DNA of 64,000 nt from Paenibacillus faecis (GCF_008084145.1 NZ_VSDO01000001.1:1723466-1787465), one strand, 5' to 3'. Shown: positions 43,535-53,423, counted from the first letter of the stretch. Notes: generated by a model not told the origin, from the letters alone. Translations and numbers: made by a program.

Positions 43535-46500
43535 CTAAGACTTCGCTAGTTCTACACGGATGGTTTTGATTTCAAACGGGGTAAAATCCAACTCCACTTC
43601 GCGTCCGTTTTTCCCAAGAACCCGGATCGGCGCCTCCATCAAATCCGTTTCCTCAATGACGCGGCAATCGAATCCCAGTTCTAGTGTCCCGCGGGCCGCC
43701 GTTCCCGAGGTTTCGTATAATCTCAAGATCAAATGGCCGCTGTCCTCCGCCTTTTTGACGGCCTCCACCATAACGTTGTCGGCATGAAGCCGCAACAATG
43801 GGCCGGCCGCGCGCGGCGTCTCGGATACCACCGTTCCGTCACCCATCGCCGACGCTTGAACGGCACGCAGCGGGATATTCAGCTCGTAGCCCTTTTTGTA
43901 CACCTCCGCCCGGATAAAATCCCCTTGGTGCGGATGCAGGGCATACGTAAACCGGTGCCGGGCCCGGTCCGCCGTTTCATCCGGGTAGGACGGACTGCGC
44001 AGCAGATTGATATCGATAACGTTCGCCTCCGCGCTATGTCCGTACTTGCAGTCGTTAAGCAGCGCCACCCCGTAATCGGGCTGGGAAAGATCGATAAAAT
44101 GATGGGCGCAAATTTCGTCCTGCGCCATCTGCAGCAGCGTGTTCCGGGTAGTCGGGCGCTTCAGATGGCCGAATTGAATCTCGCAGTTGACCCGATCGCT
44201 GGCAACGTTTAAAGGGAAAGCCGCGCGCAGCATTTTACCCGTTTCCCGCCAATCGGCTTCCGTTTCGAAGATCACGGCGCTTCCGCCTTCGTAAAGCATG
44301 ATTTTTTGCCGGATCGTCGATTCGCCGAAGCGGTACTCCTGTTCCATGACGGCCCGGGGCCCGTCGATATAGGCTTTGGCCTGTTCGAGCTTCATCCGTC
44401 CCGCCTTCATCTCGCGGTAATCCCGGGGAAAATCCCACGCATCCCCGTCATCATGGTACACCGTTAACATATTGCCGCTTCCGCCCGGTTGAAGAGCCTC
44501 CCGTCCGCAGGTTTTGTCGTAAACGGATTGCAGACCCCCGTTTTCATCGAAACGAATCGACAACCGGTCGTTTTCCAGCCATCCGTCGGCTGCCCGTAAC
44601 ACGGATAAGGCCGGTTCTTCTTCCGCCGTTGTAGGCAAAGCCGCTTCCAGAGGAAGATACCCCATTGCCGGAACGCTCACCTTGTGCCATCCGCCCTCCC
44701 ATTGCACCCAATCCTCGCGGTCCCAAGGCAGGGAGTTGAACAGCACCGGCCTTCCCGGCTCCGCAATGAAGCCGGCGATTTCTCCATAGGTTTCGTCCAG
44801 CATCGCCTCCACCTCCCGATACAGCTCGGCATACCGGGCCAGCGACTCCTCAAACACCCGCGTAATCGAGGAACCCGGCAGAATGTCGTGGAACTGGTAC
44901 AGCAGCGTTTCCTTCCAGATCCGCTCCAGCCGCTCCGCGGGGTACGCGGCCCCGGTCAGAGCCCAGGCCAGAGTAGCCGCGAATTCCAGTTCGCGGAGCG
45001 CTTTTTCCAGCTTGCGGTTATACCATTTGTTGCGGGCCTGGCTGGTCAGCGTCCCCTGATGTTTCTCCAGGTACAACTCGCCCTTGTAGGTTTGGAACCG
45101 CTCCGCTTCCCGTTCCAGCCGCCGAAAGAATGCCAGCGAAGATTCCTGGATCACCGGCGGGAGGCCCAGGAGATCCCGTTCCCGCGCCAGACGCTCCAGA
45201 TGCTCCTCCCCCGGACCGCCGCCGCCATCGCCGATGCCGAACAGCATCAGCGCATGCTCCGATACGCCTTTGTCCAGATACCGCTGCTCGATCTTCATCA
45301 GCGATCTTGGCGCGGCCGGACTGTTGTACGTATCCTCGGGAGGCAGATGGGTCAGTACTCGCGTCCCGTCGATGCCTTCCCATAGGAAACTATGGTGCGG
45401 ATGCGTATTGTATACGCTCCAGGACAGTTTCTGCGTCATCATGTAATCGACGCCGGACTTCCGCAGCAGCTGCGGCAGACTCCCGGTATAGCCGAACACG
45501 TCCGGCAGCCACAGCACCTTCATGTCCTGCCCGAACTCCTCCCGGAAAAAGCGCTTGCCGTAAAGGATTTGTCTAACCAATGCTTCGCCGCCGGAAATGT
45601 TGGTGTCCGGTTCGACCCACATCGCTCCTTGCGCTTCCCAGCGCCCTTCTCGGATACGCTCCTTGATCCGGCCGTATAACTTCGGATAATGCTCCTTCAT
45701 CCAGGCGTATAATTGCGGCTGGCTGGCGCCGAACACATAATCGGGGTACTTCTCCATATTGCGGAGCACGGTCGAAAAAGTCCGCGCCCCCTTGCGGATC
45801 GTTTCCCGGATCGGCCACAGCCAGGCAAGGTCGATGTGCGCGTGGCCAATCGCGCTCACCGTGATGGTGGGATCCCCGCCCCGCTTGGCGAGCTGCGGGG
45901 CAACTTTGGCTTTGGCGTTGCGGACGGTCTCCTCATCGATCACAGCCAGCATATTGGCGGCTTCATACAAGCTTTGCACGATTTGCGCCCGTCTCGAGCC
46001 GGCTTCCGGCAATTGCTCGACCAGCTCGATCAGGACCTCAAAATCGTAGTAAAGCTCCCGGACCGGCTCCCGGCAAACGGCGATATCCGCTTCCTTCAGC
46101 GTGCCGCCGCGAAATCTGCCGAACAGGTCGTTGTTGCCTCCGTCCGCCCAAAGATCGATCACCTCACCGCCCGCCGCCGGGAAGGCGACGTCGACCACCC
46201 GTTTTCCTGGGAGCCCCAGACTGAAATCAAATTCGGAATTGATATTGGTCAATCCCTGCCTTGGCGTACCTTCCTCGTCAACCAGGCACAGCTCTCCATT
46301 GACATCGATCAGAAGGACCACCTTTTCCCCGGCCAGTTCCCCGGGAACGGTACCCTGAAAACGAAACCAGGCGCAGCCCCATAATCCCCCCCAGGAATCA
46401 CCCGGCTGAAGTTCCAGTCGTTCACCGGTCATCCGGTCCGCATAGGGCACCGGTTCCGGAGTAACCCAGGCGGTCACCCGCAAGGGCGTGACCGTCCGGT

Positions 46501-46573
46501 AAACGGCTTTGCGCAGCGCCGTTAATCTTTGTTTCGCTTTTTGCAGCATAATTCGATCGGTTTCATACGGCAT
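43535..46573 (-). CDS. Alpha-mannosidase, GH38
   Basis: Zinc-dependent retaining alpha-mannosidase of 1012 residues, the usual bacterial class II size. The catalytic domain shows AIGHAHIDLAWLWPIRET (His244, Asp248 for zinc) and the nucleophile Asp358 in LWLPDVFGYTGSLPQLL; HHSFLWEGIDGTRVLTHLPP and GIGDGGGGP are also typical. The middle and C-terminal beta domains are complete. No signal peptide, so it acts on imported mannosides. It lies 37 bases after the binding-protein gene and 88 before the GtaA-like gene. The natural substrate is probably a mannose-containing oligosaccharide. Confidence 0.95.
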   Translation of the reverse strand: MPYETDRIMLQKAKQRLTALRKAVYRTVTPLRVTAWVTPEPVPYADRMTGERLELQPGDSWGGLWGCAWFRFQGTVPGELAGEKVVLLIDVNGELCLVDEEGTPRQGLTNINSEFDFSLGLPGKRVVDVAFPAAGGEVIDLWADGGNNDLFGRFRGGTLKEADIAVCREPVRELYYDFEVLIELVEQLPEAGSRRAQIVQSLYEAANMLAVIDEETVRNAKAKVAPQLAKRGGDPTITVSAIGHAHIDLAWLWPIRETIRKGARTFSTVLRNMEKYPDYVFGASQPQLYAWMKEHYPKLYGRIKERIREGRWEAQGAMWVEPDTNISGGEALVRQILYGKRFFREEFGQDMKVLWLPDVFGYTGSLPQLLRKSGVDYMMTQKLSWSVYNTHPHHSFLWEGIDGTRVLTHLPPEDTYNSPAAPRSLMKIEQRYLDKGVSEHALMLFGIGDGGGGPGEEHLERLARERDLLGLPPVIQESSLAFFRRLEREAERFQTYKGELYLEKHQGTLTSQARNKWYNRKLEKALRELEFAATLAWALTGAAYPAERLERIWKETLLYQFHDILPGSSITRVFEESLARYAELYREVEAMLDETYGEIAGFIAEPGRPVLFNSLPWDREDWVQWEGGWHKVSVPAMGYLPLEAALPTTAEEEPALSVLRAADGWLENDRLSIRFDENGGLQSVYDKTCGREALQPGGSGNMLTVYHDDGDAWDFPRDYREMKAGRMKLEQAKAYIDGPRAVMEQEYRFGESTIRQKIMLYEGGSAVIFETEADWRETGKMLRAAFPLNVASDRVNCEIQFGHLKRPTTRNTLLQMAQDEICAHHFIDLSQPDYGVALLNDCKYGHSAEANVIDINLLRSPSYPDETADRARHRFTYALHPHQGDFIRAEVYKKGYELNIPLRAVQASAMGDGTVVSETPRAAGPLLRLHADNVMVEAVKKAEDSGHLILRLYETSGTAARGTLELGFDCRVIEETDLMEAPIRVLGKNGREVELDFTPFEIKTIRVELAKS

Positions 46574-46610
46574 TTCGAATCACTCTTTTCGTTCATTGAA
46601 TTTGAAGGGG

Positions 46611-48068
46611 TTATTTGGTGATCGCCTCCGCCTGCTTTTGCGCCTCATCCAAAATCCGCTTGACGTCTCCGTTGGTCATGATCGACTTCGTCACGGCATC
46701 GCCAAAGATTTGCCACACCTTCGAGCTTTCTTTGGCGAAGGTTGGAAGTCCCTGCACGTTTCCCGCCATCGCCAAATAGTGCTGGTACATTTCCGGATGC
46801 GCCTTTTGATAAGCTTCGGATTCGGCGACCGCTTTCAGCACCGGCGATCTTACCCCCGTATCGGCAATCAGCGTTTGGATTTCCTTGCTGTACATCGCCC
46901 GGATGTATTCAAAAGCCGCTTCCTTGTTCTTGGCTTCTTTCGGCACGGAATGGAACGCCGCCCCGATCGTAATATTGCCGGCCTTCCCGCCCTCGGACAG
47001 CGGAATGGGCGCCATTCCGTAATCGATGCCGAGTTGCGCGCTTTCGATCGCCCGCCAAGGCCCGTCGATGATATAGGCGGTCTGCTCCTTTTTGAAGGCG
47101 TCGAAATAAGCGCCTTCATTCGTATTCACCATCAATCCCGCGGGGTGATCAGCATTGAGCCGCTTCAAAAACTCCACGGTTTCCACATTCCTGTCGCTGT
47201 TGAAAGCGGGCTGCCCTTGTTCATCCGCAAACCCTCCGCCATTGATCACCAGAAGGGTGCCGTACCGCAAGTAGCCGCCTGCGTTCGGGCCGGCATAAAC
47301 GCCTCCCCCGTAGAACTTTTTGCCGCCCGCTTCCGTTACCTTCTGCGCATTGGCCGCCAGCTCCTCCCATGAGGCGGGAGCTTTATCGGGGTCAAGACCC
47401 GCTTCCCGTACCAGCTTCTTGTTCCAGAACAGGCTGTTCACCCCGGGTTGGGAGGCGAAACCGTAAATTTCCCCGTCATACTCCATCGGCTTCCAGGCGG
47501 CCGGCGCGATAGTTTCGCGGATTTCCTTCGCCATTTCCTCCGGGAACGGCTCGAGGAGCCCCTGCTGGGCGAAGCCCGGCATTTGCGTTTCGCCGACGAT
47601 GATATCCGGCATGTTCTTAGCCAGGAATCCGGCCGTCTGCTTTTGAATCAGCGGCTCGCCCCAGCCCCAATCCTCCGTCTTTACCGTAATATGTTTGGCC
47701 TGCAAAATATCGCTCATGATCGACTGGTAGAAGTAAGGGAACACGCCCGGTTTGGCGGGCTGCCCCGGAGTATACGTGAAATCTTCCTCCGTGATTCGCG
47801 GGTTTTGCGTTTCATCGGCAATCAGGGATTTCTTCTTCTCGGGAAGAAGCGCGGACAACTCGCCGACACCAATGGCGACGGCGCCTTCGTTCAGCACCGT
47901 GATCGTAGTTCCGGACGCTCCCGGATCCGGCTTCGCCGCTTCGCTCCCCGCCCGCTCGTTTCCTCCGGAATTCCCTCCTGCGTTCCCGCTCCCCGAAGAA
48001 GAGCAGGCCGACAGCCCGATGGTCAGCATCATTGCCAGCGCGGCGGCCATCCATTTTTTTGATCTCAT
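46611..48068 (-). CDS. Sugar-binding lipoprotein of the mannoside ABC transporter
   Basis: Solute-binding lipoprotein of 485 residues. The signal peptide RSKKWMAAALAMMLTIG ends in the lipobox LSAC, followed by a Ser/Gly/Asn-rich linker. The body matches the family 1 extracellular binding proteins (GFASQPGVNSLFWNKKLVREAGLDPDKAPASWEE). I start it at the ATG at 48068, with GGAGGGG upstream; a much longer frame runs back into the permease gene without support. It follows the MalG-type gene by 38 bases. Ligand inferred as a mannoside. Confidence 0.88.
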   Translation of the reverse strand: MRSKKWMAAALAMMLTIGLSACSSSGSGNAGGNSGGNERAGSEAAKPDPGASGTTITVLNEGAVAIGVGELSALLPEKKKSLIADETQNPRITEEDFTYTPGQPAKPGVFPYFYQSIMSDILQAKHITVKTEDWGWGEPLIQKQTAGFLAKNMPDIIVGETQMPGFAQQGLLEPFPEEMAKEIRETIAPAAWKPMEYDGEIYGFASQPGVNSLFWNKKLVREAGLDPDKAPASWEELAANAQKVTEAGGKKFYGGGVYAGPNAGGYLRYGTLLVINGGGFADEQGQPAFNSDRNVETVEFLKRLNADHPAGLMVNTNEGAYFDAFKKEQTAYIIDGPWRAIESAQLGIDYGMAPIPLSEGGKAGNITIGAAFHSVPKEAKNKEAAFEYIRAMYSKEIQTLIADTGVRSPVLKAVAESEAYQKAHPEMYQHYLAMAGNVQGLPTFAKESSKVWQIFGDAVTKSIMTNGDVKRILDEAQKQAEAITK

Positions 48069-48106
48069 AATTACACCCCTCCGTGTTCTGCTTATCAATT
48101 TGGGAG

Positions 48107-49033
48107 TTACCCCTTGATGCCGGTATTGGCCAAACCCTGCACGATATACTTTTGAAAAAACGCAAATATGAGTAAAGCGGGCAGCGTAATGCCCAGGCTC
48201 AATGTAATAATGAGCGGATAGTTGATCACGGCCCCGGGGCTGGCGCCCACCGAGGATAATCGGGTTATCGCCGCCGGAAGCGTTTGCAAGTGATCGCTCG
48301 TCGTATAGAAGAACGGGGTAATGAAATCGTTCCACGTCCCCAGTGCGGTCGTAATCGCGATAAACGCCATAATCGGCAGCTGCAGCGGGAACAGAATCCG
48401 AAAGATCAGCCGGACCGTGCCCGCCCCGTCCACGGTGGCCGCTTCATCGATTTCTATCGGCACTTTTTCCAGAGACTGCTTGACCAGGAAAGTCCCCATA
48501 ATATTGATGCTCGGACCGCCGATCAAATAGATCCACCATGTATCCAAAATTCCCGTTCCCCCCGTAAAAATATGATTGCCGCCGGCAAAGGGAAATCTGG
48601 CGAACTCCAGGTAGGTTGGAATAATGGCCAGTGTTCCCGGAATCATTTGGGTTGCGAGCAGGATCAGGAACAAGGTATCCCGACCTTTAAAGCGCAGACG
48701 CGCAAATACGTAGCCGGCCAGAAACGAGGTGAATAGCGCCCAGAAGGTGTTGTATACCGTTCGGATCAGGGAGTTTTGCAGGTAGACCGTAACCGCCGCG
48801 TCGGTGGATCCGGCAATCAGCGCTTTGAAGTTGGCCAGCGTGGGCGCCTTAGGAATCGGAAATAGGCCCAGAACCGTGGACGTAAATTCCGTTTTGTTGA
48901 AAAATCCCGCCAGGATCATAAAAACGAGGGGATACAGCAAAACGAGTCCGATGCCCAGCAAAAAAAGATGCCCCAGCAAGTGAACGGGCCTAAACTGACT
49001 TTTCAGTGCGGCTGCTGCTGTCCTTGCCATCAT
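48107..49033 (-). CDS. ABC transporter permease, MalG type (mannoside locus)
   Basis: Inner-membrane permease of 308 residues with six helices and the EAA loop DEAATVDGAGTVRLIFRILFP, ending FFQKYIVQGLANTGIKG as MalG subunits do. It begins 44 bases inside the upstream permease gene, a long overlap implying coupled translation. GGGGAGGGG precedes the tandem ATGATG start. It forms a CUT1 channel with its partner; no ATPase is encoded here. Confidence 0.88.
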   Translation of the reverse strand: MMARTAAAALKSQFRPVHLLGHLFLLGIGLVLLYPLVFMILAGFFNKTEFTSTVLGLFPIPKAPTLANFKALIAGSTDAAVTVYLQNSLIRTVYNTFWALFTSFLAGYVFARLRFKGRDTLFLILLATQMIPGTLAIIPTYLEFARFPFAGGNHIFTGGTGILDTWWIYLIGGPSINIMGTFLVKQSLEKVPIEIDEAATVDGAGTVRLIFRILFPLQLPIMAFIAITTALGTWNDFITPFFYTTSDHLQTLPAAITRLSSVGASPGAVINYPLIITLSLGITLPALLIFAFFQKYIVQGLANTGIKG

Positions 49034-49994
49034 TTTCCCCTCCCCTTTTCAGCGGCTTCACCGGGATTGTGGTCCTTCTGTCGGAGCGGGTGGACCAGTT
49101 GTAATAAACGACCGTTACGGCGATGACTATAACCGCCATGATCAGTGAGGAGGCCCCGGCCATCCCCAGGTTAAAATCCCAGAAGCCGTCGCGGTAAATC
49201 CGGAAGACGAGGACTTCCGTCTGCCCGTAAGGGCCGCCGTTTGTAATAAACAGCACCTGCTCGTAAATCTGAATCGCCGCGATGAGGTTGGTGATGACGA
49301 TATAGGTGGCGATCGGTTTAAGTCCCGGCAAGGTAACGTACCGCAGCTTCCCCCATCGGCCGGCCCCGTCGATCTCCGCCGCCTCATACAAGGAGACGTC
49401 CACGGACTGCAAGCCTGCGAGCCAGATCAGCGCGGCGCCGCCGACACCTTTCCAGACCGAGTAAACCACAATCCAAAAAATGCCCCAAAACACGGAGTAC
49501 TGCCACACGATCGGTTCTTTGCCGAGTGATTTCAGAACATTGTTGATCACACCGTTATTCGTATCGAGAAAAATGTTAAAGACTTGAGTTGTGGCTACCG
49601 TCGAAGTGACGGCGGGAATGTACCAGATGGACCGGTAAAAACCTTTTCCGAACAGGGGCATATTCATAAACAACGCCGCACCGAAGCCTGCGATCAGCGT
49701 CACCCCGGTCACCAGCCCCCCGAGCCAGACGGACCTCCACAAGGCGTCGGTGTATACCGGGTTTTTGAAGAAAGCGATAAAATTGCCGAACCAGATAAAA
49801 TTGGGCGTATCCGCCAGCCCCACCCACTCGAAAAAACCCAGCACAAAACCGAAAAGCGTGGGAAAACCGGAAACGACAAGCCAAACCAAAAACATCGGAA
49901 CCAGAATAACCGCCGCGATAACCGCATCCCTATGCCTTCGCAGCCCGCGCTTGAAAGACGGAGACTTTCCCGTCCATTCCGCCGCCCTTTCCAT
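48990..49994 (-). CDS. ABC transporter permease, MalF type (mannoside locus)
   Basis: Inner-membrane permease of 334 residues with six to seven helices and the EAA loop EAAEIDGAGRWGKLRYVTLPG; FITNGGPYGQTEVLVF is the usual MalF-like segment. The C-terminal 40 residues are charged and extend over the next gene start, so they may be an extension of little function. It is first in the operon, under the promoter at 50060-50088. GAGGAGGAG precedes the ATG. Confidence 0.88.
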   Translation of the reverse strand: MERAAEWTGKSPSFKRGLRRHRDAVIAAVILVPMFLVWLVVSGFPTLFGFVLGFFEWVGLADTPNFIWFGNFIAFFKNPVYTDALWRSVWLGGLVTGVTLIAGFGAALFMNMPLFGKGFYRSIWYIPAVTSTVATTQVFNIFLDTNNGVINNVLKSLGKEPIVWQYSVFWGIFWIVVYSVWKGVGGAALIWLAGLQSVDVSLYEAAEIDGAGRWGKLRYVTLPGLKPIATYIVITNLIAAIQIYEQVLFITNGGPYGQTEVLVFRIYRDGFWDFNLGMAGASSLIMAVIVIAVTVVYYNWSTRSDRRTTIPVKPLKRGGENDGKDSSSRTEKSV

Positions 49995-50059
49995 CGTTTT
50001 CGCTCCTCCTCACCTGAAAAAGCTCGACTGAATCATAAGGTTATTTAATTGTATTATTA

Positions 50060-50088
50060 AATATATTTTAATATGTCATTTAAGTCAA
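50060..50088 (-). promoter_or_regulatory. Promoter of the mannoside ABC operon
   Basis: Minus-strand TTGACT (50083-50088) and TATATT (50060-50065) with 17 bases between. The sequence from the -35 box into the spacer (50072-50088) recurs with one base missing at the regulator's own promoter. Confidence 0.7.
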
Positions 50089-50219
50089 GATATTAGATAT
50101 ATCATTTATCGCTAATTTCTAGAGTAAAGGGCAGATAAATTCTGCCCCTCCTCATCAAACCGTACGTGAGGTTTTCCCTCATACGGCTTTCCGATGTTCG
50201 TCATCCATGTGCATGCAGA

Positions 50220-51512
50220 TTACAAGAGCGTTTTGAGTCCAAATTGACTGGTCAAGATTTTAATCTCGCGGAACGAACTCATCCATCGTCTGCGTTGGCG
50301 TTTCTTGGCGTACCATCTTGCAAACCTTTGCAAGATGTACCAATCCAATTTTGCCATCTTACGTTGACTGTAAGCCGTATAGTAGTAATTCCTCCATCCC
50401 TGAATCTTGGGATTCAGCCAGTTCACATGTTCTAATAATGACTTATGTCTCATGTTCGGTGGAGCCAATCGTTCCTTAACGACTTCCCGGATGCGTTCTT
50501 CCGCTTTCCGGGTTAACCATTGTTGCGTGGTGTAGTACACCCGCCCTTCGGAGGTTTCAGCCTTCGTCTTGCGATGGTGCATACCTAGAAAGTCGAAGCC
50601 TTCTTTTCCTGTCCAAAGACCGACAATGCGCGTTTTGGTCGGATGCAATGTGAGTTCGAGCCGTTCCATGATCGCGTGGATCAGCTCGTAGGCTCGCTCT
50701 GCATCCTTCCTCGTTTTGCACACAACCACGAAGTCATCTGCATAACGCGTAAGTTCTCCAATCCCGTCGCCATGTCGTCCCCACAGAATGTCAAAGTAGT
50801 TTAGGTAGATGTTCGCTAACAGCGGAGAAATCACCCCGCCTTGCGGCGTTCCTAAATCTGAGCGTCTTGCCTTTCCTTCTTCCATGACTCCCGCGTTTAA
50901 CCACTTCTGTATTAACTTCAAGATGCGTTTGTCGCTGACTCGCATTTCCACCAGCTTCATGAGCTTCTCTTGATTAATGTTGTCGAAGTAGCCTTGGATG
51001 TCGACGTCGACCACCCAATTGCCTTTGCGGTTGCATGCCTTCCGGATTCGGTCGAGCGCTTGCTTCGCGCTTTTCTTCGGTCGGAACCCAAATGAGGATT
51101 CCTGAAAGTCCGTTTCAAAGATCGGTTCTATGACCATCTTCGTTGCCATCTGTATGACTCGGTCTCGGACAGTGGGTATGCCGAGCGGCCTTTGCTTCCC
51201 GTCTTTCTTCGGGATGTAGTGCCGTCGAACAGGCTGTGGATGGTAGTTTCCTTCCTTAAGGATGCGGTGGCATTCTTGCAGGAAATGATGCTCTCCCTGC
51301 TTCTCGATGTCCGACAGCGTTTCACCGTCCACTCCCGCTGCCCCTTTATTAGCCCTAACCCTTCGCCACGCTTCCCACAGAATGTCCATTCGGTAGACCT
51401 TGTCGTACAGCGCATGGAATCTGCGCTTCTTGCTTTCCTTGGCCGCATGACCTAGTTTCTCTTGGAGTTGTTGAACGTTTTCCTTTGGTGTTGTTAGCCG
51501 CTTGGCATTCAC
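50220..51512 (-). CDS. ltrA: Group II intron reverse transcriptase/maturase
   Basis: Intron-encoded protein of 430 residues. The RT domain has RPLGIPTVRDRVIQMA, SSFGFRPKKSAKQAL, VVDVDIQGYFDNI, GTPQGGVISPLLANIYL and the active-site RYADDFVVV. The maturase (X) domain follows, with a GIIM-type region (LEHVNWLNPKIQGWRNYYYTAYS) at the C-terminus. There is no HNH endonuclease, which fits class C introns. All key RT residues are present, so the intron may be active. AT-rich intron RNA domains flank the gene on both sides. Confidence 0.95.
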   Translation of the reverse strand: MNAKRLTTPKENVQQLQEKLGHAAKESKKRRFHALYDKVYRMDILWEAWRRVRANKGAAGVDGETLSDIEKQGEHHFLQECHRILKEGNYHPQPVRRHYIPKKDGKQRPLGIPTVRDRVIQMATKMVIEPIFETDFQESSFGFRPKKSAKQALDRIRKACNRKGNWVVDVDIQGYFDNINQEKLMKLVEMRVSDKRILKLIQKWLNAGVMEEGKARRSDLGTPQGGVISPLLANIYLNYFDILWGRHGDGIGELTRYADDFVVVCKTRKDAERAYELIHAIMERLELTLHPTKTRIVGLWTGKEGFDFLGMHHRKTKAETSEGRVYYTTQQWLTRKAEERIREVVKERLAPPNMRHKSLLEHVNWLNPKIQGWRNYYYTAYSQRKMAKLDWYILQRFARWYAKKRQRRRWMSSFREIKILTSQFGLKTLL

Positions 51513-52035
51513 TGACTCGTACCTCCTTAAGAAACGTGAACAAAGCAGGGCTCCTTCCCTCCCGCAGGTTATGTTGTCCTGCGGTTCCTCAGTACTACGA
51601 GCCCCTCGGACTCCCTTCCTGCGAATGGCTCACTTCACCTTTGGATTTATAGAGCATCCTCTTACGAAAAAAAAAATTTCTTCGTGCAGGGGAGGGTCTC
51701 CCCAGTTCACTGCGTCTTCTTTCATACCATGCCGATCCCCATACGCCGGAGGGCTCTTCGCTGTCGCTCCAAGTTCAAAACAGCTTCCTTGGCCTTCGTC
51801 CATATTCACGAGACTCGGCTCCCTCTCTTCCCTCTTGCGAGGCCTTTTTGACGACGCGGCAGGATTCACTTTATGTTACGGCCTGGTATGTTGCTCGCCC
51901 TGTCTCCGACAGGTACTTTTGTCGATACGCTTTTACGCACAGATTTCGCCATACGCAAGTATCCAAGCTACACGGGGACTTGGCTCTTCCCGTGACCGGA
52001 CTTTCACCGGCTAGAAGATGCGTGCGTCTGGGCAC
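51513..52035 (-). ncRNA. 5' RNA domains of the group II intron
   Basis: About 520 bases between the intron 5' end and the RT start, covering ribozyme domains I-III and part of IV. No separate gene is supported. A perfectly paired AAGAAATTTTTT-like hairpin and the GCCGGTGAAAGTCCGGT stem near the 5' end are visible. A plus-strand frame through it (51502-52014) is a by-product of the RNA structure. Confidence 0.7.
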
Positions 52036-52041
52036 GCTAAA

Positions 52042-52083
52042 CAAAAAAACACTTGCCGAAGGTTATTCGGCAAGTGTCTTTTT
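52042..52083. terminator. Terminator of the GntR-LacI regulator; intron target
   Basis: Perfect 12-bp stem ACACTTGCCGAA with its complement around a 5-base loop. On the minus strand it is followed by TTTTTTTG and then, about 8 bases later, the group IIC intron. It also has a T-run on the plus strand. Confidence 0.88.
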
Positions 52084-52109
52084 ACTTGGCAATATTATCG
52101 TTCGAACTT

Positions 52110-53360
52110 TTAGGATCTAACTTGGGGAGCCGGTCCTGTCGTCCTTCGCTCAATCAGTTTCGGTTGCAAGATGACTTTGGTATACCCCGAATCCGTGCTC
52201 TTCTTGCTGCCGTCTTCCAAAATATTCAGCAAAATGCGTGCCGCCTCCCGGCCCATTTCCTGTTCCGACTGCGAGATATGCGAGTAATGCTCCGTGCCGT
52301 ACAATCCCGGTGACGGATCATCGAACGTCAGAATGGATACCTCCCCCGGTACATCCAATCCTAACTCCGAACAGATGGAATGAATGTACATGCCAAGCCG
52401 GCCGTTCAAGGTAATATAGGCGGTTGCAATCCGGTTCTTAATGAATCTGTACAACGGATGCTTCTTATCGATCCCCCCGTAGTCGACATTAAAATCCGTT
52501 AGAATCAACGCCGGGTTGATCATCGCGCCCTTTTGCTTCAGCGCCTCCATATACCCGTTAATCCGGTCCTCCACCGTAATCGTCGGCAGCGGCGAATCCG
52601 AGCAAATCGCTATATCCCGATGCCCGAGCCCCCACAGATAATCCACCGCCAATTGTCCGCCGACCATTCCGTCGCTGCGTGCGACATTCGTGGCCACTCC
52701 CGGTAAATACCGATCCACCAATACAAACGGAAAACCGTTGAGTTTCAGGGACAAAATCTCCTCATTGTAAGTTTCCGCGTCACACGGAAAAATAATCAGA
52801 CCGGCTGCACCTTTCCGTATCAGGTCGTTTACCGCTTCTTTCTCCCGTTCTATCGAATTATAGGTCAACACGATCTGCAGGCTGTACGGAGTGGCTTCGA
52901 TCGCTTCCGTGATTCCCTGGATCAGCCGTATTCCAAAATAGTCCACCAGATGAGGCATCACCAATCCGATGACCCTCCGCCCCCCGGCCGCGGACCAAGC
53001 GCTTAGTCCGTTGTTGCCTAGGCCATCACTCGGACTGGAATAAGATCCTCCAAACCCGGCTGCTTTTGTCGGCGCTATCTCCCCTTCTTCACGACCATAC
53101 CCCGAGGCCGGCTGGTGGTCCGCGATCAATTCACCTATCGTTTCGCTGACAAAGCTTCCCCGGCCGGGAATACGATAAATCCATCCTTCTTTCGCAAGCT
53201 GCATCAAGGCGTTCGCCACGGTAATCCGGCTGACCTGAAATTCCTCCATCAACTCTTTTTCCGAAGGGATCTTATCATTTGCCTTTAACTGCCCCTTCAG
53301 AATCAGCTCCTTATAATGCTGCTGAATTTTCAAATACAAAGGCATGCGCTCATTTTGCAT
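52110..53360 (-). CDS. GntR-LacI hybrid sugar regulator
   Basis: A 416-residue repressor in the AraR style: an N-terminal GntR winged helix (about 5-72, LYLKIQQHYKELILKGQLKANDKIPSEKELMEEFQVSRITV), a Ser/Gly-rich linker, and a LacI-type periplasmic-binding-protein domain (about 130-415, VIGLVMPHLVDYFG, HRDIAICSD, VSILTFDDPSPGLYG). The ATG at 53360 has AGGAG 7 bases upstream. It is divergent from the GxGYxYP gene and upstream of the mannoside operon, and its own promoter shares a 16-base motif with that operon, fitting autoregulation and control by an imported sugar. Confidence 0.9.
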   Translation of the reverse strand: MQNERMPLYLKIQQHYKELILKGQLKANDKIPSEKELMEEFQVSRITVANALMQLAKEGWIYRIPGRGSFVSETIGELIADHQPASGYGREEGEIAPTKAAGFGGSYSSPSDGLGNNGLSAWSAAGGRRVIGLVMPHLVDYFGIRLIQGITEAIEATPYSLQIVLTYNSIEREKEAVNDLIRKGAAGLIIFPCDAETYNEEILSLKLNGFPFVLVDRYLPGVATNVARSDGMVGGQLAVDYLWGLGHRDIAICSDSPLPTITVEDRINGYMEALKQKGAMINPALILTDFNVDYGGIDKKHPLYRFIKNRIATAYITLNGRLGMYIHSICSELGLDVPGEVSILTFDDPSPGLYGTEHYSHISQSEQEMGREAARILLNILEDGSKKSTDSGYTKVILQPKLIERRTTGPAPQVRS

Positions 53361-53394
53361 AGTTCCTCTCCTAACGTTCATCTCTCTTATCTCA

Positions 53395-53423
53395 AAAATA
53401 TATCATTTATGTCATTTAGTCAA
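53395..53423 (-). promoter_or_regulatory. Promoter of the GntR-LacI gene with shared motif
   Basis: Minus-strand TTGACT (53418-53423) and TATTTT (53395-53400), 17 bases apart. The block TATGTCATTTAGTCAA at 53408-53423 repeats that at 50072-50088 with one base fewer, making it a candidate regulator site. Confidence 0.6.

Larger units (their letters stand above)
50120..52035 (-). mobile_element. Group IIC intron
   Basis: A retroelement of about 1.9 kb. Domain V is clear at 50156-50189 (minus strand AGCCGTATGAGG, GAAAACC, TCACGTACGGTT), followed by a domain VI hairpin (GGGCAG/CTGCCC) and an ACTCTA end. The 5' end probably begins GTGCCC at 52035. It encodes the RT at 50220-51512. It sits just behind the terminator hairpin of the GntR-LacI gene, the preferred target of class C introns. 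Both boundaries are placed by eye, to within a few bases. Confidence 0.85.

Noticed and set aside
51502..52014. A 170-codon plus-strand frame inside the group II intron
   Set aside because: It lies over the ribozyme domains on the opposite strand and shows no protein features.
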